Below, one piece after another: positions 21,901 to 31,947 of a DNA stretch of 60,000 nucleotides (positions within the stretch are counted from its first letter, which is position 1; every line of letters starts with the position of its first letter). The position numbers and the translations under genes were made by a program. The stretch covers positions 1,861,926 to 1,921,925 of the forward strand of contig NC_087064.1 of assembly GCF_963678635.1 (NCBI RefSeq), given 5' to 3'. The notes beneath the pieces are model-generated. The model was not told the origin of the DNA and searched no databases. It saw nothing but the letters and a program-made list of their open reading frames with translations. The stretch comes from Symsagittifera roscoffensis (lineage: Eukaryota > Xenacoelomorpha > Acoela > Convolutidae).

Positions 21901-22639
21901 CGCTTCACATCAAAGTCAGACCACTGAACATCTGTCTACAACGACAAAACAATTGAGTCATAAACTATGGCAAAAACATGAAGAGAACATGAATGGTTGA
22001 TTACTGTGCAAGTATATTAAGAGGTTCCAACCACAGATAAAGAAAAAAGTTGTTTTTTGTAATTTCTTCAAGTTAGTGCCGAGTTTTTTGCGCGCTGGGA
22101 GAGCGACTAAACCTAAATGAGCTTAATTGGTTACAGTTATTTTTGCAAAATAGATTAACAAAAACGAAAACAATTTTTTCGTTTTCTCTTTTTTTCAAAT
22201 ATCTATGTTTTTTAAAGTTTAAAGAATTTTTGAACTAGTGGTGCCAATAAATTACTAAATGAACCAGTTTTGTACAGTAAAATGCTTATTTTTTTATAAC
22301 TTAATGGGCAATTTTTTCTCCATTTTATCGCTTCACTAAAAAATTGTAAGTCGATTTTTCTCAAAACAATTTTTTTTTTTTGAAAATGTTTCAATATTGA
22401 CTCAAAAATTTTCAATTTTAATTATCTTTCAAAGCATGGACAAAATTTGAAAACAGAAAAACACAAAATTCTCTACCAAGTTGTGGTGGGAACAAAATGT
22501 CTGATGAAATTATGAAATATTATTCTTGACTTTTCATATGTTTGTGCTAGTTGATCCCATTGGGGGTAATTTTCACGATACTCACCTCGATTTTGTTGTT
22601 CCACTTCTTCTCAAACTCTTGCCTGGCTCTGTGCAGAAA
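6810..22639 (-). CDS. PKA-C: cAMP-dependent protein kinase catalytic subunit (PKA-C), eight exons, first exon not found
   Basis: AGC-family Ser/Thr kinase released from regulatory subunits by cAMP. Eight minus-strand exons give 335 residues, in coding order: 22586-22639, 21801-21935, 20683-20781, 20000-20082, 13985-14207, 12938-13060, 11865-12029, 6810-6935. All phases match. Visible hallmarks are the AKAP-side helix with KKW, the Gly loop [17 protein letters not shown] (ATP lysine), LNEKKIL (helix C Glu), [21 protein letters not shown] (activation-loop Thr), LAPE, YEMAAG, and the tail NFEKY plus terminal FKDF. PKA-C is about 350 residues, so only about 17 N-terminal residues are missing; their exon must lie above 22640. 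Oddities: the Glu of GTPE is Ala, Tyr of AAGYPPF is His, the next Phe is Met, the turn-motif Ser aligns with Asp, and the last intron starts with GC. PKG and PKX are less likely because length and motifs fit PKA-C throughout. Confidence 0.93.
7500..8126 (+). mobile_element. tRNA-derived repeat, copy 1 (element S)
   Basis: Homologous over most of its length to the reverse complement of 53400-53845. Shared blocks include GTTAACACAG...GATGCATTTTTAATTC near 7625 and GAAGCTGCTTTTTG...GTGTTTTCGC near 8070. The middle carries a tRNA-like segment at about 7948-8010, with a box-A-like TGGCCGAGAGGGCAGCG and box B GGTTCGAAGCC. About 200 bases near 7700-7900 are absent from copy 2 and look like an insertion. 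A tRNA segment in the middle is unusual for a SINE, so this may be a SINE inserted in, or fused with, another repeat. Confidence 0.6.
8604..8769. repeat. Two-copy tandem repeat, 83-bp unit
   Basis: The segment TTTTGTATTTAGGAAA...TTTAATTACAG starts at 8604 and again at 8687. Confidence 0.75.
10860..11240. repeat. Diverged two-copy tandem repeat, about 180-bp unit
   Basis: Similar order of blocks in both halves: a GCGTGT(G/T)GGG block at 10950 and 11130, and a poly-T then GAAATTTCAT-like block at about 10997 and 11186. Confidence 0.5.
11865..12029 (-). CDS. PKA-C: PKA-C exon (C-lobe end)
   Basis: 55 codons, [14 protein letters not shown] to DYIATYQKK, including TRRFG. The acceptor is a good CAG. 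The codons after YQKK run into a stop, and joining YQKK directly to LKAP matches the PKA family exactly, so the intron must begin with GC rather than GT. Confidence 0.92.
12110..12345 (+). mobile_element. Family A MITE, partial copy
   Basis: Shares the internal blocks of family A (CCAAATTGAGAAAACTGG, a TCAAACCGCAAAA block, and a GAAAAAACA...CATGACC block before a CGTTCA end). The 5' end is missing or diverged. It abuts the PKA-C exon at 11865-12029. Confidence 0.65.
12643..12896. mobile_element. 254-bp foldback element with terminal inverted repeats of about 75 bp
   Basis: The left arm begins AGTAGGTGCTTGGAGAAACC, and the right arm is its reverse complement with substitutions. Both arms contain a GTTTGAGCAGGG-like block and a purine or poly-C run (the right arm has about 15 C). 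It ends 42 bases from a PKA-C exon border. No target duplication is obvious. Confidence 0.75.
12938..13060 (-). CDS. PKA-C: PKA-C exon (helix F region)
   Basis: 41 codons, [18 protein letters not shown] to KIVQGD, phase 0 at both ends, donor GTGAGT. Holds the Glu that binds the P-2 Arg (YEM). Confidence 0.95.
13061..13984. other. PKA-C: PKA-C intron
   Basis: AT-rich. It contains only the tRNA-like segment at 13545-13621. Confidence 0.6.
13545..13621 (-). repeat. tRNA-like sequence (pseudogene or SINE head)
   Basis: On the minus strand a perfect box B core, GTTCGAATCCC (13557-13567), lies in a segment bounded by GGTCAAC and GTTGACC. The box A side and anticodon arm do not fold into a clear tRNA. 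Confidence 0.4.
13985..14207 (-). CDS. PKA-C: PKA-C exon (catalytic and activation loops)
   Basis: 74 codons plus one base, from [10 protein letters not shown] through YRDLKPEN and DFG to LAPEIILSK. The split codon with the previous exon encodes Asp, where vertebrate PKA has Ser. Confidence 0.96.
14780..15110 (+). repeat. Dispersed repeat E, copy 1
   Basis: Shares with 16720-17340 the blocks AATTTTCGGT, a CATGCACA run, and the ending TTAAAAAGCGCTC followed by a CAGATC-like block. It is rich in ATTTAAAT-type words. Confidence 0.5.
15290..16400. repeat. Degenerate tandem array, unit about 170-190 bp
   Basis: The block CTTCCCACAACCCGTT and relatives recur at about 15297, 15743, 15839, 16032, 16202 and 16380. 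Each is followed by a CATTGAAA block, GTTTTCGAGAAAAG-like text and a CATATTTTTTTGTG block. The last three spacings are 193, 170 and 178 bases. The small reading frames here are repeat artefacts. Confidence 0.7.
16720..17340 (+). repeat. Dispersed repeat E, further copies
   Basis: Carries the same blocks as 14780-15110, including CTTTTAAAAAGCGCTC near 17000 and AATTTTCGGTAAATC near 17100. This appears to be at least two partial units. Confidence 0.45.
18846..19013. repeat. Tandem duplication, 70-95-bp unit
   Basis: CAGAAAACTGCTAGAATGG starts at 18847 and again at 18942. The first copy carries an extra internal 25-base duplication. The tail AATGATC...ATGAGGGAAAAAC is also repeated. Confidence 0.75.
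20000..20082 (-). CDS. PKA-C: PKA-C exon (hinge and linker)
   Basis: 27 codons plus two bases, [18 protein letters not shown] to EAKKF, with the P-3 Arg-binding Glu of GGEMF. Acceptor TGTTCTAG, donor GTGAGT. Confidence 0.94.
20083..20682. other. PKA-C: PKA-C intron
   Basis: AT-rich; no feature seen beyond the splice sites. Confidence 0.6.
20683..20781 (-). CDS. PKA-C: PKA-C exon (helix C, strand 4)
   Basis: 33 codons, [17 protein letters not shown] to SFAFK, phase 0 both ends, donor GTACGC. Confidence 0.94.
20782..21800. other. PKA-C: PKA-C intron with small dispersed repeats
   Basis: Two copies of a GC-rich block ending in AACCGGCTTT/AACCGACTCT and then TGTATAGAGT lie at about 21120-21195 and 21490-21562; a third is at 22845-22915. 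Between them, 21345-21435 repeats the word AATTCAGCC several times. A simple ATTTATTTA-rich duplication lies at 21590-21790. Confidence 0.5.
21801..21935 (-). CDS. PKA-C: PKA-C exon (Gly loop, ATP lysine)
   Basis: 45 codons, [17 protein letters not shown] to KVLDKKQ. Acceptor GTTGTAG; a nearer CAG at TGTTCAG would remove TDVQ and is the alternative start. Donor GTCATC. Confidence 0.93.
21936..22585. other. PKA-C: PKA-C intron
   Basis: AT-rich; nothing identifiable. Confidence 0.6.
22586..22639 (-). CDS. PKA-C: PKA-C exon (N-terminal helix)
   Basis: 18 codons, [18 protein letters not shown], matching the A-helix of PKA-C (FLxKAKExFxKKW). Acceptor TTTTGCAG, donor GTGAGT. Phase 0 at the upstream side. 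Confidence 0.9.
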
Positions 22640-22985
22640 CTGCAAAACTATCAAAAAAGAAAGAATAATTCAAACATCAGGAATTGATTAAGTCAAATCA
22701 CAAACTTTTCACTCTGCTCGAGACACGGCAGAGAGTGCCTTCAATTATTTATATTTTGCTGTTTTTTTTTCGGTAACCGCAAAAACTCATAACAAAAAAC
22801 AACCATTTAAGGAAAGCGAAAAATATTTAGAAGCAATTTTGGTTTAAGGTCGCCGGTTGGCCCGCTATGTTGGCGCGGCGATAACCGGCTCCAAATTTCG
22901 TAAGAGTCCTACCCTCTGTGGCAAGTTCGTAACACGCATTTGTCTTTTAATGCGAGTTAACTTTTAGTGCGAGCTGTCTTTTGTT

Positions 22986-23372
22986 CAGTAGCGACTTTAT
23001 GGGGGCGAGGGGGCGGACGACCTCCCCTCTCAGGGATTCGACCCCCTGCCGACCCAAAGGGTCCCCCATTTGTACTATTTTGAGATATCCATTTTTGGCT
23101 GACTGGCCTTAAAATTTTTCTAAGGCGCCTTTGGCGCCAATCTATACTAATTTTGTGGGGGGAGCGGGCTCCGAAAAAAGGGCAATTTTTGCTCAAAATT
23201 CTCCAAAAAGTGCCTAAAAACGGCTTTTTTCAAAAACTTTCCAGCGGCGCAGAAAATGTGGTCAAATTAAGGTTTTATAGTGGTTTGGGAGAGCTCAGAA
23301 AAACTTTTTGGTCGACAAAAAAAAAGGTCGACAAAATTTTCAAAACTCGAGAAATTCCTAGATCCGCGCCTG
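22986..23372 (-). mobile_element. hAT-like MITE, family B, copy 1 (perfect 8-bp target duplication)
   Basis: Ends are CAGTAGCGACTT at the left and TAGATCCGCGCCTG at the right. The element is flanked on both sides by CTTTTGTT (22978-22985 and 23373-23380). The inside has a GGTCGAC palindromic region and a GGCGCC-rich centre shared with the other family B copies. Eight-base duplications and CAG/CTG-type ends are typical of hAT elements. No transposase frame is present. Confidence 0.85.
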
Positions 23373-23673
23373 CTTTTGTTGCGAGTCTTTTGTTACATCA
23401 AAAGCTTTTATTGCTAGTTGTCTTTTGTTGCGAGTTGTCGTATTACGTGTTTTTTATAAGAAATATTTGGCTGAGAAGACCGTAACCACGGCAAATGATT
23501 TCAACGGTCAGCTTTTCTTGAAGTGTCTTCCGAAAAATTTCACTGTTTTCTGGTAGTGTTTGTGTTAAGCCAAGTTAATTTTTTGCAAAAAATGTCAAGT
23601 GTGTGAAAACTCCTCGTGCAAAAACTTGTGCAAAAAGAATCCTGCAGTAGCCATTTGAAGCAATGCCATAAAC

Positions 23674-24324
23674 AGGGGCGGATCTAGGATTTTCTCGAGG
23701 GGGGGGGGGGGCGGATTTTCAAAAAAATTTCGAAAATTTTGACGACCTTTTTTTTTTAGGTCGACCAAATTGATTTTTCGAGCTCTCCCAAAGCACGGTT
23801 TTGTCCCTATTTTGGCCAAATTTTTGGCGCCGCAGGCAAAATTTTGAAAAAACAGGTCAAAAAAGGCGTTTTTAGGCACTTTTTGGAAAATTTTGACCGA
23901 AAAATTGCGTTTTTTCGGCGCGCGCTCCCCCCTCAAAATTAGGGCTCTTTTTCCTTTTCCCTCCCACCTGCAAATTTTTAAACTACTGTTCAACTTGTCC
24001 AATTGTCACGAAAATCGACATGCAGACTGATTAGGCCATGAGAAATATATTTGGTCTTCATAATAAACCTGGTAACACCACTCGTTAGACAATAAAATTC
24101 ATGTTGGTGTGAGGTGGGGGGGGGGGGGGGGGAAGGAAAAAGAGCCAAAATTAGTATATATTGGCGCCGAAGGCGCCTTTAGAAAATTTTTAGGGTCGGT
24201 CGGCCAAAAATGGATTTCTTAAAAAGTATCAAAGGGGGACCCTTTGGGTCGGCAGGGGGTCGAATCCCTAAGAAAGGGAGCGTCCGCCCCCCCCCCCCCG
24301 CCCCGCCCCCTAAATCCGCCCCTG
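23674..24324 (+). mobile_element. hAT-like MITE, family B, copy 2, carrying a nested family C MITE
   Basis: Begins CAGGGGCGGATCTAGG and ends CCTAAATCCGCCCCTG. The flanking 8-bp duplication is GCCATAAA (23666-23673 and 24325-24332). A 204-bp family C element plus its own duplication lies inside, so the original element was about 439 bp. Confidence 0.9.
23943..24146. mobile_element. Family C MITE, 204 bp, nested (perfect 8-bp target duplication)
   Basis: Starts GGCTCTTTTTCCTTTTCCC and ends GGAAGGAAAAAGAGCC, with AAAATTAG on both sides (23935-23942 and 24147-24154). It is the same length as the copy at 33157-33360. Confidence 0.9.
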
Positions 24325-24396
24325 GCCATAAATAACCTGAGCCAATTTGAATCAGAAACTCATACAAAAGAATCATACAAAAATAATACAAAAAAT

Positions 24397-24764
24397 CAGG
24401 GGCGGATCTAGGATTTTCGGGTTTTCGCGAGTGGGGGGGGGTTTGGTTGGTTCGGCTTAATTGATTTTCCTAGCGCTCCTAGAATGCTATAAAGACCCGC
24501 ATCTGAACAAAATTTTCTAGACGGCAGGCGGATTTTTGTAAATGCTGGCCGAAAAATTAATTTTGGGCACTTCCTGTCAAATTTCGCCCAAGGAATTGCA
24601 TTTTTCGGTGCGCTTAATTTATTATATATTGGCGCAAAAGGCGCCTCTATAAAAACTTTAGGGCCAGTTATCCAAATTTCCAGTCTTAAAATAGTGCCAA
24701 AGGGGGACTCTTTGTGTCGGCAGTGGTTCGAATCCCCCGCCCCCTCCCTCTAAATCCACCCCTG
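24397..24764 (+). mobile_element. hAT-like MITE, family B, copy 3
   Basis: Starts CAGGGGCGGATCTAGG and ends CTAAATCCACCCCTG. The internal GGCGCAAAAGGCGCC centre matches copies 1 and 2. The flanks do not form an intact target duplication. Confidence 0.8.
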
Positions 24765-25319
24765 CTTATCGTGCAAGATCTCCTTTGGCAAGAAAGGTTC
24801 CTTCTATTAAGGCCTTGAAATACTTTGTATACAATTGATCCAAACTAAGTCCGACGATATAATTGTCGCAAATTTTGGTCAGGCAAATTAACAAAAAAGT
24901 AACAATTTTAGGGTAATGTTCATTATTTCTTGGTTTTCCCTGGTAATTAAATGACCAGTGCAAGTTATCGGACAAAACTCATATGTTAGCGTCAAAGAAA
25001 AAGTAGATTAAATTTGTTTGCCAACATTTTTTTGTCGAATAATTGTCATAATAGAAAGTTGATATGATTTTTGGCGAATAAATTGACAATAATCTAAGTT
25101 AACAATTCAATTGAAAATTTTAAGACAAATAAATTCTTCAATTGAGACAAGAAACAGATAAATCCTTACATAAAACCGTCTAAAAATATTTGGCTATAAT
25201 TGAAAAATATGAACCAACAACTAAAAAAATAAAAACCCATTTGTGTCAACTAATTGATGGTTAAAAATAACCAATCAAGAATAAACAGTTATATCATCAA
25301 GAAAATTTAAAACAGAAAA

Positions 25320-25570
25320 GATCCCCTTTGGTACTATTTTAGGAGATATAATTTTGGCTGACTGACCCTAAAATTTTTCTAAAGGGGCATTTTGCGCCAA
25401 TATATGCTAATTTTGAGGGGAGTGCGCCGAAAAACGCAATTTTTGGGCAAAAATTTCCAAAAAGTGCCTAAAAACAATTTTTTTGGTCTGCTTTATCAAA
25501 AATTTGTCTGGCCTGCGGTGCAGAAAATTTTTGTCGAAATGGAGTCTTAATAATGGTTTCGTGTTTGGGC
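25320..25570 (-). mobile_element. Family B fragment
   Basis: Internal family B text: CCCCTTTGGTACTATTTTAG, then CAATATATGCTAATTTTG and an AAAAAGTGCCTAAAAAC block. Both terminal repeats are missing. Confidence 0.65.
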
Positions 25571-26584
25571 TTTCCAATCTTCAGTCATGAGAAAAAAGCC
25601 CGCCTACTCAATTCTATGCAATATATTGAACTTACACTTCGCGTTTGCTTCGTTTCTCGAAAGAGAACCTGGCCTTTTTTACATGCAGCAATTTGAATTA
25701 AATTTCAGTTACATTTTATCAACTGGTTTTAGAAAAGGAATGAGAGCGTTCAATTTTGCGACTACGACTTAACTGTTTTACCTTTTTTTTCTTGCGAAAC
25801 AATATGCTATATCGTTTGCATGGTTTTCCTTTATGAGAAAGTCAAAGTCAACTTTAGCTGATATGGACCCTATATAAACTCACATCTCATGTTTGCTTCT
25901 CGCCTCGAAATTATCTTCACGGGTCTTTAAACGCAGCAATTTGATTTCCAAAATTTCATACAAAATTATGCAGTAATTTTCATCAAAAAGTATTCAGTAA
26001 TTTTTGTCAAGTTTTGACCGATTTGCTGGTCTTCTTTTTGGCGTCAAAGATGACAAATTGTTCAATGCAGTCTTTTTGGATGTCTGAAAACCATGTTTGG
26101 AGCTGAAGAATAAGTGAAAGTTGTTTATGTGCAATAAACTAAAAAAAAGTCTTAGAGGACTGGCATTTTTGGCTATGTTTCAATTTACTTCCTTTTTCCA
26201 ATGTTAGATTTTTAAAACGCCTTGCCTTAAACATGATTGAATGATGGAACTTAATACAGTGCTGATTTAAATTATCCGGAAAACACGCATAACTTGAGAC
26301 ATTAAACGCGTTTATGTCAAACTGGGTTGACGTTTGGTTAAAAAAGGTGAGGACAAAACTTTCTTTGATTCTTAGAAGAAGTTTTCACTGTGCATCCATG
26401 TTTTAAGTCTGGTATTGGGAAGAAATTAAAATCAAAGTTTATTATTTCTCGTGACAAACATTTTAACAGAATAAAACACGTGAAAATAAAATTTTTCCTC
26501 ATTTAGGGGTTGGAACATTAGTCGAAGCATGTTTTTTTTTTAAATTCTCTACCTGAACACTTTTTACTAGCCAAATATATAACA
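25571..26584. other. Gene-free AT-rich DNA
   Basis: No exon or repeat family could be recognised. Confidence 0.5.
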
Positions 26585-29500
26585 AAAGTTAAGGCTTTTT
26601 TATTTTTCCTCACCCAGAAGCATCAATTTTATGGTGTAACGAGGTGTTTTACAAAGTTATATAAGAAGATCAAATATGTTTGTCATGGCTTCATAATCAT
26701 GGCCCATTTTGGTAACAATCGGAAAATGTGAACAGATAAATTACTTATATTGTTTCTAAAAGGGAAAACAGCCAAAAATAGAAAGAAGAGCAGTTTTAAG
26801 AAATTGTATTTCCGTTTAAATAGCTAATTCTTTGAGCACAAATTTTCGTGAATAGTTTTTTTAAAAAGTGGCTTTATTTACCAGAATTTTCAAAAACCTT
26901 GTGTTTTTTTCCGTGACCCTCCTCGTGAACTTCTTCATTTTTAAGGAAAATGGATTTTAAATTAAGAAAAGTTATTTCCTGGAAAAATTTCCTTGTTTCA
27001 AAAAGTTAGGCATTTTTGGAGGACTCTTTTGCTTTTCCTATCATATAACAAAATATATAATTCAATAATTTTTCCAGTATTTTTACAAGGGTAGTTCTTT
27101 TGAGTTTTGAACACATTTGCAGTCCTAATGAGGTTAAAATTCATAATAGCTTTTCCAAATCACTTTTTGCTGCTTGAGTGACATATATAGGTTCTTTTCC
27201 ACAACCCCCTCCCCCCCCCATTTTTCAAATTTTCAAGTTTCTTAGTTGTTTTTTTTATGTCATAATGACTAAATACAATGTAAAGTATGGTGTATGGAAC
27301 ACAAATCTGTTCACAATGAAGCGTTTGTTCACCACCACGCCAATTTTCATTACATTACAACGTTAAATCAATTGTTCGAAATGTAGGCGAAGAGTGGAGA
27401 AAATTTTATACATCAAAACATAGGTCAACCACTAACAAAACATAGACGTTTTTTAAAGCACATTCAACACAGTCGAGCGCAGTCCAGCACAGTCAAAAAG
27501 TAGGCAGTTTGAAGGGATTCTTTGACTTTAAATTTGAAGGTGTTCTTTAACTAAGCAAACAAAAATCAGCTCAGAAAAGAATTCCGTCGGAAAATGCAAA
27601 CCAGAAACGCTCATTTGAGGAGATATGTTTTCCTGACAGAAGAATTAATGGCTTTTTTCCAGTTCCCTTTTTTGGTTTTTCTAATTTCAATTTACGAAAG
27701 CCTATATATAATGATTTTTGATATTCTTAAGCGCAATAAAACGTTTCCCCAAAAACAACTGAACAATAATTTACAAAATTTCTTGCATGTCAATATAAGC
27801 TAATGAAAAACTAAAATAAAATTGTTGCCTCTTTCACCCCCCCCCCTCCCACCATACACACACCCCACTTGCGAACTTTTACAACTAATTTTTTTTTCAA
27901 ATTGTCCGATTGTTATGAAAACTGACACGCGGACTAATTAAGCCATGACAAACAAATTTGGTCTTTAAATTAAACCTTGTTAATCCACTCATTACACCAT
28001 GAAAACGATAATTGTGCGAGGTGGGAAGGGAAAGAAAAAAGAGCAACATTGTGATAATGCAACAAACCTTTTGACAAAAGAAAGCAACAAAAATTTTGAC
28101 AAAGCGTCTTGATTTTGTCATTTTAAAAGGGTGTAGCAAAGTGGAAATCAGCCGAAATTTCAGAACGAACTTTTTATTTGTTGCGAGGTGTTTTGCTAAG
28201 TAATATAAGCAGACGAAATATGTCTGTCATGGTTTTTTTAACATGGCCAATTAAGGTAACATTCGGACAATGTGAACAGAAAATTTACATATAAAACTTC
28301 ACGGGTGAGGAAAATAGAGCCAAAATAAAAAAGAACAGCAGTTCTTAGAGATTTTAATTGCATCTAAATAGCTACTTCTTTGAACAAAAGTCTTAAGTAA
28401 GTAAGATTTTTTGAAATATTGGCGTTGCTTTGCAAAACTTTCAGAAATCTTTGTAAAAATCTGCGACCTTCTGGTGAAATTTTTAATTTTGGCTCTTTCC
28501 CTCTCCCCACATCTCTAATTTTTTTTATTTAGTTGTAATACGTGTAATTAAGGTCAGACGAGTGATGAAAAAATTTTCAATAGTTAATGACAACGATAAA
28601 ATAGTTTTTCAAAACTAAAATTCAAAAGTGGAAAACAGACTTCGCTTTCACGGAAAATGGATTTTAAAGTAGAAAAAAGTTCATTCCCTGGACATTTTTC
28701 CTTGTTTCCATGAATTAGGTATTTCTTTGCATTTGTATGGAAAAAACCATGGGCTAGTTAGACCTTGCTCTAAATTATACGAGAACTGTTTAAAGCTCGG
28801 AAGATCGTTTAATTTTCTTATCTCATAACAGAAGCTGTAATTTAATAATTTTTCCAGAATTGTTACAAATCTGGTTTTTTTTTCGAGTTTTTCATTTTTT
28901 TTTGGATTTTATTGACATTGAAATTCATAATAGCTTTTTCTGTTAATTTTATACTGTTTAGAGTGACATATGTACTTATTTTAGGCTTTTTTTAAAGCTT
29001 TTCTAGCTTTTCTTATGTTAGGCATTTTTCCCAATGCCCCTCCCACCTCACCACTGAAATCCCAAAAAAATTAACTTTATAATGACCTAATGATTTTAAG
29101 TTCAACAAGCCGAAAAAATAACTATCTGAAAAAAGTTTGTTACTCCTAATTTATAATGAATTTCAACTTTTAAAAACTGTTACAACATCGTCTTATTAAA
29201 TTGAAACTTTGCATGGTAAGCAATCTAACTCTTGTCAAACGATTTTACTTTATTCTGTACATCGTAACTTCACACATTTAGCCATAATGAAACCTAAAAC
29301 AACTATGAAAAAATAAAAAAGAAAACAGTCGAGGGGAGTAAAAAAGAGTAAAAAAGTCCATCAAGTGCAGTGCTGCTGTGAAAAATCCGCGTCACTCAAT
29401 CATATTAAATGAGATTAGGGTTCCAATTTTTTTACTCTTCCCCCACCTCACTTAAAAAACAATTTTATGGTGTAACCATGAGTTTCTACAAGATTGGGTA

Positions 29501-29639
29501 TGAAGAAAAATAGTTTCGTCATAGCCTAATTAGTCCTCATGCCAATTTGTGTTACAATTGGACGATGTGAACGAAAAAGTTTTTTCGAAAATTCACAGGT
29601 TAAAGAAAAGGAAAAATTAGCAAATTTCTAGACAATTTG

Positions 29640-30770
29640 ATATCCGGGGTCGATGTCCCAGAATCATGTCCAGAACTTTGCGACAACTTTTTGGCATGTC
29701 CGGACTTTCGCGAACGAAATGAGGTATGTCAAAGTTTTGGCGACCAAAACTTGGCTTTTCTAGATTTTCGCAACATAAGGATCTATCGCGACTTTTGCGA
29801 CCAAAAAGGAAATGGCGCGACCGAAATATCGCAACCCATATTTGGTATGTACAGAATTTCGCGACCAAGATTTGCCATTTCCAGACTTTTGCTACCAAAA
29901 AACTCAGCCGCGACTTTCGCGACTCAGGCGACCAGCGCGACCAAACTTATCCATTTCCAGGCTTTAACAACCAACCTGGAGACGGCGCGACTATCGAGAC
30001 CGAGGTGGAGACGGCGTGACTCGCGTGGTTTTTTACCGTCTCTGCCTTGGTCACGGAAGTCGCGCCATATCCACCTCGGCCGCGAGGAGCTGTTTATTGG
30101 TTGCGACGTCTCCGCTTTGGTCACGAAAGTCGCACGACGAGTTTCAGTCCGGAAAATTTGGACATAGAATCGCGCCGTGTGTCGTAACGGATCCGGATCC
30201 AGACCCACATAGCATAGTCGCGCCCAGAGTTTGGTCTAGATTTTATGTCCAGACTTTTGAGTCTGGAAAGTCTGGACATAAAGTCGCGCCGTGCGTCGCG
30301 CGGCATCCGCATCCAGACCCAAAATACATAGTCGCGCCCGAAGTTTGAGTCTTGAAAATCTGGTCATAAAATTACGCAGTGCGTCGCGCCGGATCAGGAT
30401 CCAGACACAAATTGCATAGTCGAGCTGAGAATTTGAGTCTGGAAAATCTGGTAATAAAATTACGCAGTGCGTCGCGCCAGATCTGAGTCCAGACACAAAT
30501 TGCATAGCTGAGAATTTGAGTCTGGAAAGCCCGGATATAAGGTCTTGAAGTTTTAAAAAGCTGGACAAGGGTCGCAAAAGTCTGGATATACCAAAATTGG
30601 TTCGCGTAACTCTGGACATTGAGTCGCGAAAGTCTGGAAAGAGCTTCATGTCCAGATTTTCGCAACCAAATCATGATACCTCCGACTTTCGCGACGCATG
30701 TCCAGACTTTCGCAACCAAATTTTGGTGTTTTTAGACTTTCGAGACCCAGGGCGCCATTCATGCGCAGAC
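29640..30770. repeat. GC-rich degenerate repeat array built on TCCAGACTTTCGCGACCAAA
   Basis: Variants of this 20-base word recur about every 30 bases from 29655 to 29960, appear inverted at 30560-30650 (GTCGCGAAAGTCTGGA) and direct again at 30650-30750. Open frames on both strands come from the lack of TAA in the repeat and are not taken as genes. Confidence 0.75.
30213..30590. repeat. 88-bp tandem repeat inside the GC-rich array
   Basis: The word CATAGTCG (or CATAGCTG) starts units at 30213, 30327, 30415 and 30503; the last two intervals are exactly 88. Each unit carries GAGTCTGGAAA, a GCAGTGCGTCGCGCC-like block and ATCCAGACACAAAT. Confidence 0.8.
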
Positions 30771-31947
30771 TTGGCTCAATTCCAATTTCACTTCTACATT
30801 TCAGATTTTCAATTTTTAGTTGTCTCACGAGTTATTATGCTGAATGCAAGCTCTTACGATAGAAGATATGAAGAACAAATGTGATCACAATAGTTATTTT
30901 GTTTACCATGCAAATTTTGGTTGTTTTCCTTCCCCTAACTCGAATAATCCTCAACTTTATGATGTAACGAGTGGTTTTGCAAGGTTAAGTATGAAGGCCA
31001 AATCTATTTTTTAGGGCCTAATTTTTCCGTATGCCAAATTTTGATGTAACAATCCGATAATGAGAACAGAAAAATTAGTTTGCAGGTAGAGGGAAAAAGA
31101 AAAAACGCCCAAATTTCCATTGCATTATGACAACATAAAGTTAGTTTTTAAAAACTGAAATTCAAATGTGGGGAAGGGGAAATGGAAAAGAGCCCCAGAA
31201 TTTCCAGACTCAGACTTTCGGTGCGATATGCAATTTGTGTGTCTGAATCCGGATAAGGCGCCCCACAAAGTCTGCTCATGTGTGTGGGACCTCAACTCGG
31301 GATGGTAATTTTACATGTATATGGGAAACTAAGCGAAGAAGTTCTGTTCCAGTTTCCCCCCTTTCAAATTCAATTTTAAAAAGTCTATTTAACGTTGTCA
31401 TAATGCAATGAAATTTGGCGTGGTGACCAAATCGACAACTGTGAACAGATTTGTTCTTCATACTTTACAGCGTAACATCACGCGTTTAGCCATAATAACA
31501 TGTAAAACAAACATAAAACTCGGTATTTTGAAAGGGGGTAACTGGAAAAGAGCCCGAAGAAGTTCTGTTCCAGTTTCTCGCCTCACATCCTTCTTCAACT
31601 CAAAACAAACAAAAAGTAGTCTGATAATCATTCACACACTAATTTACAAGAAGAAAAAAATCTAGATTTTTGTTCGTCATGATGCGTTTTAACGAATTTT
31701 AGAACGTCAAAAGCCATTTTAAAAGGGCTTTTGTGATTCGAACTTCAAAAAAGGAGATTTAACAAGAGCCACTATTGATGCTCTCAAGCAAAACATTTCG
31801 GCGATTTGTTTTTCCACAGTTTTGCGAAAACTGATAGTTTTTGGACCATTTTATTAGGCGGCTACTTGAAAGATGACTCCTTTGCATTTAATAGTTTATA
31901 TGAACATATCAAATCAAATTGCTGCGAAAATGACTATACTTGGCGTT

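Noticed and set aside
29637-30649. Several open frames of 60-176 codons on both strands at 29.6-30.8 kb
   Set aside because: All follow the repeat word rich in TCGCGAC, which lacks TAA. They overlap on both strands and show no domain, so they are composition artefacts.
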